Part shown: positions 8,630 through 16,239 of the stretch, piece after piece
Layout of the letters: every line of letters begins with the position of its first letter
Position numbering within the stretch: position 1 is the first letter of the stretch
The notes under the pieces: generated by a model
Told to the model about the DNA's origin: nothing
What the model saw: the letters and a program-made list of their open reading frames with translations, nothing else
Databases searched by the model: none
Assembly: GCA_030524525.1 (NCBI GenBank)
Contig: JAUNGI010000021.1
Span: forward strand, 1-42,570
DNA length: 42,570 nucleotides
Direction of reading: 5' to 3'
From: Lachnospiraceae bacterium
GTDB taxonomy: Bacteria; Bacillota; Clostridia; Lachnospirales; Lachnospiraceae
Made by a program: the position numbers and the translations under genes

Positions 8630-8962
8630 TCATTCGAGGGAGATCGACGCAATATCTTCAAAGGCGACGCGCGTTGCGACCACCTGTAAGATCCGGCTCG
8701 TCTCCTCGATCTTCGCCACCATGCCGGTCAGCTTTCGGTATTCGCCGCGGCAGAAGTAAACCACCGTGACCATCTGCCCGACCGTAAGCTGCCGCAGCCT
8801 GCGGTCCAGCTCTTCCGCCATATCCTCGGTCAGCGTGACCGGCGGAACGACGACGCGCTCCTTGGCTGCCAGAGCGGCTTCCAGACCGTGAACGGCGGAG
8901 AAGGGCATGAACTGTTTTGCGCGCTCGGCGATCTCCATTTTGGCTCTCGGTTTACTTGCCAC
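8630..8962 (-). CDS. YolD-like family protein
   Basis: 110 residues. The N-terminal half has the typical RAKQFMPFSAVHGLEAAL segment. The C-terminal half is a small beta-rich YolD-like domain (GQMVTVVYFCRGEYRKLTGMVAKI...). YolD-like proteins are almost always encoded beside Y-family polymerases of the UvrX/UmuC type and are thought to act with them, rather like UmuD. It starts with GTG at 8962, with GGAGG about 10 bases upstream, and overlaps the end of the polymerase gene by 11 bases, so the two are translationally coupled. It ends only 21 bases from the convergent ACT-MBL gene. Confidence 0.85.
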   Translation of the reverse strand: MASKPRAKMEIAERAKQFMPFSAVHGLEAALAAKERVVVPPVTLTEDMAEELDRRLRQLTVGQMVTVVYFCRGEYRKLTGMVAKIEETSRILQVVATRVAFEDIASISLE

Positions 8963-10217
8963 TTTTATGTCCTCCGATCTGGTGATTGCGTTCCTGCGTC
9001 GTGGCGGCTTCTTCCAGATTCATTCCTTTCAGGATCGCATTTTTTCCGAATTTCTTTTTGATGCCCAGCAGCGCGGTCTGGAGCTTCCGGCTGCGTTCCA
9101 GTTCCTCCTGATCCCCGAAAAAGCTGTACTGCCGATATTCCTCCGGAACGATATGGTTGCAGGTGACGGTGACGCGCCGCACCGGATATTTGGGATCGAC
9201 GATGCGGTCGTAAAGCTCGGCGACTGCCGGGATCAACACGATATCGGCGTTCGTTTCGGCGGGAAGCGAGGCGGTGCCGTGCGCCGGTTCTTTGTCCAGC
9301 GAATTTGAATAGCCGACCTGTAGGGTGACCGAGTTCGTAATTACGCCGCGCTCCACCATTTCCAGACAGAGCAGATCCGTCATTTCCTTGACGATCAGCC
9401 GCCCCTCGTCGAACGCATAGTCCCGCATCAGCACCTGACCGCTGCAAAGGCAGTTGGATTTCGGACGGTAATTTTTTATGTCCGCGATCGTCGTCGGTTC
9501 GCGCCCCCACGCATGGTCGATCAGCAGCTCGGCGTCGATCCCGAACAGCCGATAGAGAAAGTCCTCGTCGGTCTCGGTGATCGCCTGCATCGTGTGGATG
9601 CCGTATTTGGCGAGCCGGGCGGCGGTTCCGCGCCCGATGCGCCAGAAGTCGGTGAGAGGGCGGTGGTTCCAAAGCGTTTTCCGATAGCTTTCCTCGTCGA
9701 GACAGCCGATAAAATCCGGCGAATGCTTGGCGGTAATGTCGAGGGCGATCTTGGCAAGATACAGATTCGTTCCGATGCCGCAGGTGGCCCTGACGCCGGT
9801 TCGCTCCAAAATTTCGGACATCAGGCATTTTCCCAGCTCCTTCGCGGTCATGCCGTAGAGCGCGAGATAGTGGGTCACGTCAAGAAACGCCTCGTCGATG
9901 GAATAGACGTGGATATCCTCCGGCGCGATGTATTTGAGATAGACCGCGTAGATCTCGGCGGCATAGTCGATATAGAGCTGCATGCGGGGCGGCGCGGTCA
10001 CATAGGAAAGGTTTTTGGGGATCTCAAAGACCCGGCAGCGATTTTTTACGCCGAGCGCTTTCAGGGCGGGCGATACGGCAAGGCAGATCGTTTTGTCGCC
10101 CCGTTCCGGGTCCGCCACGACCAGCTTGGCGGTCATGGGGTCCAGTCCCCGTTCGACACATTCGACCGACGCGTAGAACGATTTCAGGTCGATGACGAGA
10201 TAGCTGTGCGTTTCCAT
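8952..10217 (-). CDS. Y-family DNA polymerase (UmuC/DinB type, translesion synthesis)
   Basis: 421 residues. The palm carries the catalytic carboxylates: Asp10 in VIDLKSFYASVE, and Asp108/Glu109 in YSIDEAFLD. Helix-hairpin-helix and little-finger regions follow, including TDFWRIGRGTAARLAKYGI and, near 290-320, MVERGVITNSVTLQVGYS. It belongs to the UvrX/YqjW-like branch of Firmicutes, which copies past lesions in damaged DNA. The ATG at 10217 has GGAGG four bases upstream. A longer in-frame start at 10289 would read through a large hairpin and has no ribosome site. It is coupled to the YolD-like gene. No LexA-box matching the Firmicutes consensus was seen upstream, so SOS control is not shown here. 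Confidence 0.9.
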   Translation of the reverse strand: METHSYLVIDLKSFYASVECVERGLDPMTAKLVVADPERGDKTICLAVSPALKALGVKNRCRVFEIPKNLSYVTAPPRMQLYIDYAAEIYAVYLKYIAPEDIHVYSIDEAFLDVTHYLALYGMTAKELGKCLMSEILERTGVRATCGIGTNLYLAKIALDITAKHSPDFIGCLDEESYRKTLWNHRPLTDFWRIGRGTAARLAKYGIHTMQAITETDEDFLYRLFGIDAELLIDHAWGREPTTIADIKNYRPKSNCLCSGQVLMRDYAFDEGRLIVKEMTDLLCLEMVERGVITNSVTLQVGYSNSLDKEPAHGTASLPAETNADIVLIPAVAELYDRIVDPKYPVRRVTVTCNHIVPEEYRQYSFFGDQEELERSRKLQTALLGIKKKFGKNAILKGMNLEEAATTQERNHQIGGHKSGK

Positions 10218-10231
10218 ACTTCCTCCAATAG

Positions 10232-10306
10232 CGGAGCCTGTGCCTGCGAAGCGCCGCGCCGAGAATCTCATATTCTCGGCTGCGGTCACCGGCGGCCTGT
10301 GCTCCG
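10232..10306 (-). promoter_or_regulatory. Nested long hairpin in the leader of the Y-family polymerase gene
   Basis: The inner stem is CCGAGAAT (10259-10266) against ATTCTCGG (10272-10279), 8 perfect base pairs with a 5-base loop. The outer stem is CGGAGC (10232-10237) against GCTCCG (10301-10306), with partly complementary GC-rich arms between. The structure ends 15 bases before the ATG at 10217, so the transcript could fold over or next to the ribosome site. It recalls the dispersed palindromic element but lacks its exact core sequence. A regulatory role is inference. Confidence 0.45.
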
Positions 10307-10363
10307 TTACAAATAGTTTTGATGGTACCCCGTCGCCGGTGCTCCGGAATGGGGATCAGAATG

Positions 10364-10395
10364 AAAAAGGGCTGCGCCCGACGGCACAGCCCTTT
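10364..10395 (-). terminator. Intrinsic terminator of rpsT
   Basis: On the minus strand AAAGGGCTG (10395-10387) pairs with CAGCCCTTT (10374-10366) around a 12-base loop. The descending arm runs into five consecutive T at 10368-10364. It begins 15 bases after the rpsT stop codon. Confidence 0.85.
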
Positions 10396-10409
10396 GATAA
10401 ATCCTATCC

Positions 10410-10673
10410 TTAAGCGATCTTGTTTACCGCAATCGTCAGTCTGGAAACTTTTCTTGCAGCATTGTTCTTATGGATAATGCCCTTAGCCGCAGCCTTGTCG
10501 ATTGCAACTACCGCATCCTTCAGACAGGTAGTAGCCAAAGCCTTGTCGCCGGCAGCCACGGCAGCGTCAACTTTCTTTACTAACGTCTTCAGTTTGGACT
10601 TGATGATACGATTTCTTAACGTCTTCGTCTCGATCACTAAGATTCTTTTCTTAGCGGACTTGATATTTGCCAT
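10410..10673 (-). CDS. rpsT: 30S ribosomal protein S20
   Basis: 87 residues, typical S20: a lysine- and alanine-rich helical protein binding 16S rRNA in the body of the small subunit. It has the family start MANIKSAKKRI, the TLRNRIIKSKLKT segment and the conserved end GIIHKNNAARKVSRLTIAVNKIA. The ATG at 10673 is preceded by GGGAGGTG. A 28-residue upstream extension is open but is leader sequence. It is monocistronic, with a consensus promoter about 100 bases upstream and a terminator immediately downstream. It sits divergent to gpr, a common position in Clostridia. Confidence 0.97.
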   Translation of the reverse strand: MANIKSAKKRILVIETKTLRNRIIKSKLKTLVKKVDAAVAAGDKALATTCLKDAVVAIDKAAAKGIIHKNNAARKVSRLTIAVNKIA

Positions 10674-10769
10674 CTTGCACACACCTCCCGATGAATACTG
10701 GTTTTTGTTCTTCGCATGAATTGTGAACAAAGATCCGGACACGGACGTTCCTTGCACACAGACAGTGCT

Positions 10770-10798
10770 ATTTTAGTACAGCCTTCGGAAGATGTCAA
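10770..10798 (-). promoter_or_regulatory. Sigma-A promoter of rpsT
   Basis: On the minus strand TTGACA (10798-10793) and TAAAAT (10775-10770) are separated by 17 bases. This is near consensus. It predicts a leader of roughly 90 bases before the rpsT ATG, long enough for feedback control of S20, although no known leader motif is recognised. Confidence 0.8.
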
Positions 10799-10879
10799 TT
10801 CTTTTTTTGAGATTTTTCCGTTATTTTTCCCGTTTTGGCTTATACTATCATAAAATAATAGGGAGCCGGAGGAAAACGA

Positions 10880-11767
10880 ATGAATACGCATACGGATCTT
10901 GCCATAGAATTAAAGGAACAGCTGGAAGAAGCGGTGTCGGACGCCGGCGGCTATACGTTCGAGGAGCATCAGGAGGCGGGCGGACAGATCCGCATTTCCC
11001 GCGTGCAGATCACAAACGAGGTGGGGGAGCGGCAGTTTGGAAGAAAACGGGGGACCTACATTACGATCGAGGTGCCGCAGATGCATCAGGCGGGCGTTGC
11101 GCTTCATAAGCGTATCGTCTCCTGCGTCGTGAAGCAGATCCGGAGCACCGCGATCTGGGATCAGCCGGACATTCTGCTGGTGGGGATCGGGAACCGGGAC
11201 ATCACCTCGGACGCGCTGGGGCCGTGTACGGTATCCGCCACCTGCGTGAACCGGCATCGCAACCTTTTGATGAACCACGCGGCAGCGTACAACGTGAGCG
11301 CCTTGGTGCCGGGGGTCATGTCGCAGACCGGCATGGAATCGCTGGACATCATCAAGGGCGTGATCTCCCAGACCCATCCGAAGCTGCTGATCGTTGTGGA
11401 TGCCCTCGCTTCGCGCAGTATGCACCGGGTCAACCGCACCATACAGATCAGCGACACCGGGATCGCCCCGGGATCGGGACTGAAAAACTACCGGCTTGTG
11501 CTGGACAAAGAAGCGCTTGGAATTCCGGTGCTGGCGATCGGCGTGCCGACCGTCGTAAGCACCGTGACGATCCTTGCCGACATGCTGGAAGGGATCGCGG
11601 GCGGGAAGTGGAAGGACGAGATCCTTGCGTCGCTGCCCGAGAATTTTTCCGAAAACGGTTCGGATATGTTTGTGACAACAAAGAATATAGATGAGGAAAT
11701 TCAATGCTTAAGCCTTATTCTTTCGCACGCTATCGAAGAATGCTACGGACTCACCGGAGCCATCTGA
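10880..11767 (+). CDS. gpr: Germination protease (spore endopeptidase GPR)
   Basis: 295 residues. GPR degrades small acid-soluble spore proteins during germination and belongs to the aspartic-acid-dependent protease family A25. Conserved blocks are HTDLAIE near the N-terminus, GIGNRDITSDALGP and IVVDALASRS. Asp111 and Asp174 correspond to the two catalytic aspartates (127 and 193) of the Bacillus megaterium enzyme. Only a few residues precede the THTDLA block, so the activation pro-piece is very short or absent. GGAGG is 9 bases before the ATG. spoIIP overlaps its 3' end, as in many Clostridia. A TTATACTA at 10840-10847 resembles a sigma-G -10 element, but no matching -35 was found. Confidence 0.95.
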   Translation: MNTHTDLAIELKEQLEEAVSDAGGYTFEEHQEAGGQIRISRVQITNEVGERQFGRKRGTYITIEVPQMHQAGVALHKRIVSCVVKQIRSTAIWDQPDILLVGIGNRDITSDALGPCTVSATCVNRHRNLLMNHAAAYNVSALVPGVMSQTGMESLDIIKGVISQTHPKLLIVVDALASRSMHRVNRTIQISDTGIAPGSGLKNYRLVLDKEALGIPVLAIGVPTVVSTVTILADMLEGIAGGKWKDEILASLPENFSENGSDMFVTTKNIDEEIQCLSLILSHAIEECYGLTGAI

Positions 11768-12909
11768 AATGGCTCGGAGGGCTTGTTCTGGGATTTTGCG
11801 CGTTCCGGCTGCTGCTCTCTTTGGCTTCGCCGGCATTCGGCGTCGTTTCGGCACTTTCCATGGCGCAGAGCGGTCTGTTCTGCTATGCCAGAGAGGATGT
11901 GCGGGAAACATGGATCTCCATCGTTATGGAGGAGTCCTTTCGGGAGCGAAGTCTGAAAAATACGGGATATCAGGAGGAGACGGTTCTGGAGGTTGACGAT
12001 ACCCATTCGGAGGAGGACGGATTTCTGGTCTATGACGGCAAGAAAAGCGTGCTGTACATTCGTTCCTCGGACGGGAACGAGGACGTTTCGACGGGACTGA
12101 CGGAAGGGCTTCTTGGGGGAGGCGAGCAGCTGGGGCAGAACGAAGGGAGCGCGGCGGCGCTTGCCGGTACGCTTTCGTTTGCGGAGCTGCGCTCCAAATA
12201 TTTTGTCGTCGATCCGTCCACAAGCTTTCCGGAGGGGATCGTCGATACGAAAACGCTGCTGACCACGGACTTTCGTCTGGAAAAAAGCAAGGAGCCGCAA
12301 ATTCTGATCTTTCATACGCATTCCTCCGAGGGCTATGCGGACAGCCGGCCGGGAGAATCCGCCGATACGGTCGTCGGAGTCGGCGAATATCTGACGGAGC
12401 TTTTGGAAGCAAAGGGCTACTGCGTGATCCACGATACGAGCCGTTACGACGTGAAGGACGGCGAGGTCAACCGGAACGTCTCCTATACGCAGGCGCTCAA
12501 GGGACTCAAGCAGACGCTGACCGAATATCCGAGCATTGAGGTCGTGATCGACCTGCACCGGGACAGCGGCGAGGCGCGGGTCACGACGGTGAACGGAAAG
12601 CGGACGGCGCAGGTCATGCTGTTCAACGGGCTGAGCCGCACCGACGAAGGGCCGATCGAGCATCTGCCAAACGAAAACCTTCCGCTGAATCTGGCGTTCA
12701 GTTTGCAGTGCAAGCTGATCGGAGACGCAAAATATCCGGGCTTCCTCAAGCGGAATTATTTGAAAAGCTACCGCTACAACATGCATCTGCGCGCAAGGGA
12801 CCTGCTGATGGAGGTGGGCACCGGAAACAATACGGTGGCCGAGGCATATGCGGCGATGGAGCCGTTTTCCGAAATTCTGGATTCCGTTTTAACGGGCGGC
12901 GGAGAGTGA
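11704..12909 (+). CDS. spoIIP: Stage II sporulation protein P
   Basis: 401 residues. SpoIIP is the amidase/endopeptidase of the SpoIIDMP complex, which cleaves peptidoglycan to drive membrane migration during forespore engulfment. A basic N-terminus and hydrophobic segment (about 22-48) anchor it. The catalytic domain shows FHTHSSEGY (His204, His206), the VIDLHRDSG block and LLMEVGTGNNT. His204 and Glu370 are likely equivalents of the essential His189 and Glu308 in Bacillus subtilis. The ATG at 11704 follows a GAGGAA site and lies 64 bases inside gpr; an internal ATG at 11740 is possible. Its 3' end overlaps the convergent MATE gene by 21 bases. Confidence 0.93.
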   Translation: MLKPYSFARYRRMLRTHRSHLKWLGGLVLGFCAFRLLLSLASPAFGVVSALSMAQSGLFCYAREDVRETWISIVMEESFRERSLKNTGYQEETVLEVDDTHSEEDGFLVYDGKKSVLYIRSSDGNEDVSTGLTEGLLGGGEQLGQNEGSAAALAGTLSFAELRSKYFVVDPSTSFPEGIVDTKTLLTTDFRLEKSKEPQILIFHTHSSEGYADSRPGESADTVVGVGEYLTELLEAKGYCVIHDTSRYDVKDGEVNRNVSYTQALKGLKQTLTEYPSIEVVIDLHRDSGEARVTTVNGKRTAQVMLFNGLSRTDEGPIEHLPNENLPLNLAFSLQCKLIGDAKYPGFLKRNYLKSYRYNMHLRARDLLMEVGTGNNTVAEAYAAMEPFSEILDSVLTGGGE

Positions 12910-14253
12910 GCGCGTTTTCTCAAAGCCGTGGATCCAGTCGGATTTCAGATAATAGACCAGATAGATCGCCGAGCTGATCGACCATGTCAGCGGATATGCC
13001 CAGTAAATATATTGGATTTCATGTACAAAGTGCATCATGACCGTGATATAGACGATCCGCAGCACGCACCAGACCGCCAGCATGATCGCCATGGGAACGA
13101 CGGCTTTTCCGGCTCCGCGGCAGATCCCGGCAATGCAGTGGGAAAAGGCGAGCAGGAAGAAGAACAGCGCCACCGTCCGGGCCTGACGCGTTCCGAGCGC
13201 CACCACCTCCGGATCGTCGTTGAACATACGGATCAGCTGGGGCGCAAGCAGAAAAATACAGACGCCGATCAGCTCCGCCAGCGTGATCGAGGTAAGGATG
13301 CCGAAGGAGGCTCCTTTTTTTGCGCGGTCGTACTGCTTCGCGCCGAGATTTTGTCCGATAAACGTGGTCAGCGCCATGGAAAAGCAGGTGATCGGCAGAA
13401 AGGCGAAGCCTTCGACCTTTGCGTAGGAGCCGTAGCCCGCCATGGCGTTGGTGCCGAAGGAATTGATATTGCTCTGTACGATGACGTTTGCCAGCGCGAT
13501 CACGGAGTTCTGCACGCCGGTGGGAAGCCCGTAGCGGATGATCTCCCGCAGCATGCCCCCGTGAAAGCGGATCTTGCGGGGGACAAGCCGGTAGACGTCC
13601 TTTGTTCGGAGCAGATGCACGAGCGCCAGCAGGGCGCTGACGGTTTGGGCGATGGCGGTGGCGACGGCGGCGGAGCCGACGCCCATATGGAAGCCGCCGA
13701 TAAACAGCAGATCGAGCGCCACGTTCAGCAGCGAGGAAAAGATCAGGTAATACAGCGGGCGGCGGCTGTCGCCGACGGCGTTCATGATCCCGTTGAAAAT
13801 ATTGTACATCACCATCGAAAGACCGCCGCAGAAATAGCAGCGGAAATATACGATGGAGCCGGGAAGCACTTCCGGATCGGTCTGCATCCACTCAAGGATC
13901 GTCGGCGTCGCCGCAATCCCGAAGATCATCAGCAGCGTTCCCGCCGCGAGACCGAACGCAACGTTCGTATGGAGCGCCCGCGACACCTTTTCATAGTCCC
14001 CGGCGCCGAAATAGCGGGAGATCACCACGCCCGCGCCCATCGCTACGCCGATGAACAGACTGGTCAGCAGAAAGATCAGCGTTCCGGAGGAGCTGACCGA
14101 AGCCAGCGCTTCTTTTCCGAGAAAGTTTCCGACGATCAGCGAGTCGATCGAATTATATAACTGCTGGAATACCTGACTGAGAAAAATCGGAAACGCAAAG
14201 GTCAGGATCGACTTTTTGACGTCTCCGGTCAGCATCTTTTGATTTACGGACAT
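12889..14253 (-). CDS. MATE family efflux transporter
   Basis: 454 residues with about 12 hydrophobic segments in two MatE halves. It opens with LTFAFPIFLSQVFQQLYNSIDSLIVG, the usual TM1 region; the VISRYFGAGD and FIGQNLGAKQ motifs mark the two halves. It would extrude organic cations or drugs against a Na+ or H+ gradient; the substrate cannot be predicted. The ATG at 14253 has GGAAGGGAAG upstream. Upstream in-frame Met codons at 14325 and 14352 lie in the promoter region and were rejected. It has its own near-consensus promoter. Its final codons overlap the end of spoIIP on the other strand. Confidence 0.92.
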   Translation of the reverse strand: MSVNQKMLTGDVKKSILTFAFPIFLSQVFQQLYNSIDSLIVGNFLGKEALASVSSSGTLIFLLTSLFIGVAMGAGVVISRYFGAGDYEKVSRALHTNVAFGLAAGTLLMIFGIAATPTILEWMQTDPEVLPGSIVYFRCYFCGGLSMVMYNIFNGIMNAVGDSRRPLYYLIFSSLLNVALDLLFIGGFHMGVGSAAVATAIAQTVSALLALVHLLRTKDVYRLVPRKIRFHGGMLREIIRYGLPTGVQNSVIALANVIVQSNINSFGTNAMAGYGSYAKVEGFAFLPITCFSMALTTFIGQNLGAKQYDRAKKGASFGILTSITLAELIGVCIFLLAPQLIRMFNDDPEVVALGTRQARTVALFFFLLAFSHCIAGICRGAGKAVVPMAIMLAVWCVLRIVYITVMMHFVHEIQYIYWAYPLTWSISSAIYLVYYLKSDWIHGFEKTRSLSAAR

Positions 14254-14323
14254 GCAGAGCTTCCCTTCCGACACGTTTTTCGTATCTTTTTTGTGTTTTG
14301 GCGCGTTTTGACGCCGTCCCTTC

Positions 14324-14352
14324 ATTTTAATCCAAAGCGGCGAACGATTCAA
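14324..14352 (-). promoter_or_regulatory. Promoter of the MATE transporter gene
   Basis: On the minus strand TTGAAT (14352-14347) and TAAAAT (14329-14324) are spaced by 17 bases, about 70 bases before the start codon at 14253. Each hexamer differs from consensus in one or two positions. Confidence 0.7.
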
Positions 14353-14425
14353 GAGGGGAACCTTGTGAATTTCCGTCGAAAAAGAAGCAGAAATTCGATT
14401 GGGAGTAGGAATGCAGGGAAAAATG

Positions 14426-14434
14426 TGCTAAACT
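14426..14434 (+). promoter_or_regulatory. Extended -10 element upstream of the metallophosphoesterase gene
   Basis: TGC followed by TAAACT gives an extended -10 motif 42 bases before the ATG at 14476. No good -35 hexamer is found at 16-18 bases upstream. The same AAATGTGCTA context occurs at the yitT promoter (6161-6170). Confidence 0.4.
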
Positions 14435-14475
14435 GTACGAAAAGCAAGCGGCATTCGGAACCGGGAGGTGTGAAA

Positions 14476-15348
14476 ATGAGAAGAAAACGCTTACTGATTT
14501 TGGGCGCCGCCCTGTTGCTGTTTCTGCTGTTCGCATATTACGAGAACAACCATTTGGTCGTTACTTATTACGAATATACGGATGAAAAGATCACCGACGC
14601 GCTGGACGGCTTCCGGATCGTCCAGATCTCCGATCTGCACAACGCTTCTTTCGGAAAAAACAACAAGCGGCTTGTGAAAAGGATCGCCGAACTGGAACCG
14701 GATCTGATCGTGCTGACCGGCGATCTTGTGGACAGCAACTTTACGAATATCGACAAGGCGATCCGCTTTGTCCGGCAGATCACGCCGCTTTGCCCGGTTT
14801 ATTATGTGACCGGAAACCATGAGCTTTTGCTGGAGGAGGACGAGCGCGCCGAGCTGTTTGAAAAATTGGAGGCGGCGGGAGTCGTGCTGCTGGACGACCG
14901 GGCGGAGCGGCTCTCGGTCAACGGGGAAAGCGTGACGCTGATCGGTCTTGCGGAAGAACATCTGGAAGGCTGGACGCTTTGGAATCTGACAAAAACGCTC
15001 GATCCGAACGAGCTTTGGATTTTGCTGGCGCACGAGCCGCAGTATCTTGCGGGCTACGCCGAGGAGAAGGTCGATCTCGTCTTTGCCGGACATGCTCACG
15101 GAGGGCAGTTCCGGCTTCCGTTTGTCGGCGGGCTCGTGGCGCCCGGTCAGGGCTTGTTTCCGAAATATACGGAGGGCGTTCATAGGGAGGACGGCACCTC
15201 GATGGTGGTGAGCCGGGGGCTTGGCAACAGCATCGTTCCGCTGCGGTTGTTCAACGACCCGGAGATCGTGGTGGTGGATCTAAAAAAAAAAATGCTGTGG
15301 GAAGGGGAAGGAAGCGGCGATGGGAATGCAGAAGCTGGCGTTTATTGA
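14476..15348 (+). CDS. Membrane-anchored metallophosphoesterase (YkuE/YaeI-like)
   Basis: 290 residues. One N-terminal hydrophobic segment (about 5-21) behind a basic RRKR is a signal anchor, so the enzyme domain is outside the membrane. The calcineurin-like phosphoesterase signature is complete: Asp53-x-His55 (ISDLH), Gly82-Asp83, GNHE at 113-116 and AGHAHGGQ with His206 and His208, binding two metal ions. Relatives act on lipid- or envelope-linked phosphodiesters; the substrate here is unknown. The ribosome site GGGAGGTG lies just upstream of the ATG; a longer open frame from 14239 is non-coding leader. The next gene overlaps its end by 29 bases. Confidence 0.92.
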   Translation: MRRKRLLILGAALLLFLLFAYYENNHLVVTYYEYTDEKITDALDGFRIVQISDLHNASFGKNNKRLVKRIAELEPDLIVLTGDLVDSNFTNIDKAIRFVRQITPLCPVYYVTGNHELLLEEDERAELFEKLEAAGVVLLDDRAERLSVNGESVTLIGLAEEHLEGWTLWNLTKTLDPNELWILLAHEPQYLAGYAEEKVDLVFAGHAHGGQFRLPFVGGLVAPGQGLFPKYTEGVHREDGTSMVVSRGLGNSIVPLRLFNDPEIVVVDLKKKMLWEGEGSGDGNAEAGVY

Positions 15349-16123
15349 CAAAGGGAAGGAATTCGACTGGGGGAAGACTTCCGGCGACTATGCGAAATAC
15401 CGCGACGTTTACCCAAAGGAATTTTACGAAAAGATCGTTGCGCGCGGGCTGTGCGTATCCGGACAGAACGTATTGGATCTGGGAACCGGTACCGGCGTGC
15501 TTCCGAGAAATCTGTATTCCTACGGGGCAAGGTGGACGGGGATCGACGTAGCGGAAAATCAGATTTCAGAGGCGAAGCGGATGGCTTCCGAAGCAAAAAT
15601 GAGCATTGATTTCTTTACAAGCGCCGCGGAGGATGCTGCGTTTCCGGAGAATACTTTTGATGTGATTACGGCGTGTCAGTGCTTTTGGTATTTCGATCAC
15701 GAAAAGCTGATGCCAAACCTTGTCCGGATGCTGTGTCCCGGCGGGAAATTGCTGGTTCTGTATATGGCGTGGCTGCCCTTCGAGGACGAAATTGCAGGAG
15801 AAAGCGAAAGGCTGGTTTTGAAATACAGTCCCGATTGGTCGGGCGCAGGGGAAACACGGAAGCCGGTTTGGCTGCCGGATAACGCGCAGGATTTCTTTGA
15901 AACGGTTCATAAGGAGGAGTACGATATTATGGTTCCGTTTACAAAGGAAACATGGCACGGAAGGCTGCGGGCATGCAGAGGCGTCGGGGCGTCCCTCACG
16001 GAGGAGGAATTGAAGCGGTGGGATCGGGAGCATCGGGAACTGCTTGACCGCGTCGCCCCGGAACGGTTCGAGGTTCTGCATTATGCGGCTATGGCGGAGC
16101 TGCGGTCTCGGAAATGCAAATAA
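15320..16123 (+). CDS. Class I SAM-dependent methyltransferase
   Basis: 267 residues. It has a Rossmann-type methyltransferase fold with motif I VLDLGTGTGVLP (about 51-62), GIDVAENQI as motif II and the DVITACQCFWYFD block near 115. It belongs to the broad Methyltransf_11/25 group acting on small molecules; the substrate is not predictable. GGGGAAGGAAG precedes the ATG. It overlaps the metallophosphoesterase gene by 29 bases, so translation may be coupled. A Met two codons further on is an alternative start. No clear terminator follows before the lepA promoter. Confidence 0.88.
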   Translation: MGMQKLAFIDKGKEFDWGKTSGDYAKYRDVYPKEFYEKIVARGLCVSGQNVLDLGTGTGVLPRNLYSYGARWTGIDVAENQISEAKRMASEAKMSIDFFTSAAEDAAFPENTFDVITACQCFWYFDHEKLMPNLVRMLCPGGKLLVLYMAWLPFEDEIAGESERLVLKYSPDWSGAGETRKPVWLPDNAQDFFETVHKEEYDIMVPFTKETWHGRLRACRGVGASLTEEELKRWDREHRELLDRVAPERFEVLHYAAMAELRSRKCK

Positions 16124-16144
16124 AAACGCGGCGCGGGTTTGCGG

Positions 16145-16173
16145 TTGCAAAGAAAGGATTCGTGCTTTATAAT
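16145..16173 (+). promoter_or_regulatory. Sigma-A promoter of the lepA-hemW operon
   Basis: TTGCAA (16145-16150) and a perfect TATAAT (16168-16173) are separated by 17 bases, about 66 bases upstream of the lepA ATG. Confidence 0.8.
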
Positions 16174-16239
16174 AACGCTTGCAGAAGCGGAGATCCGTTC
16201 AGACATATACCGTCAGACTTAATATAGCGGAGGAAACAC

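Noticed and set aside
10808-10856. Sigma-G or sigma-F promoter upstream of gpr
   Set aside because: TTATACTA resembles a sigma-G -10 box, but no -35 box with correct spacing is present, so it was not listed as a feature.
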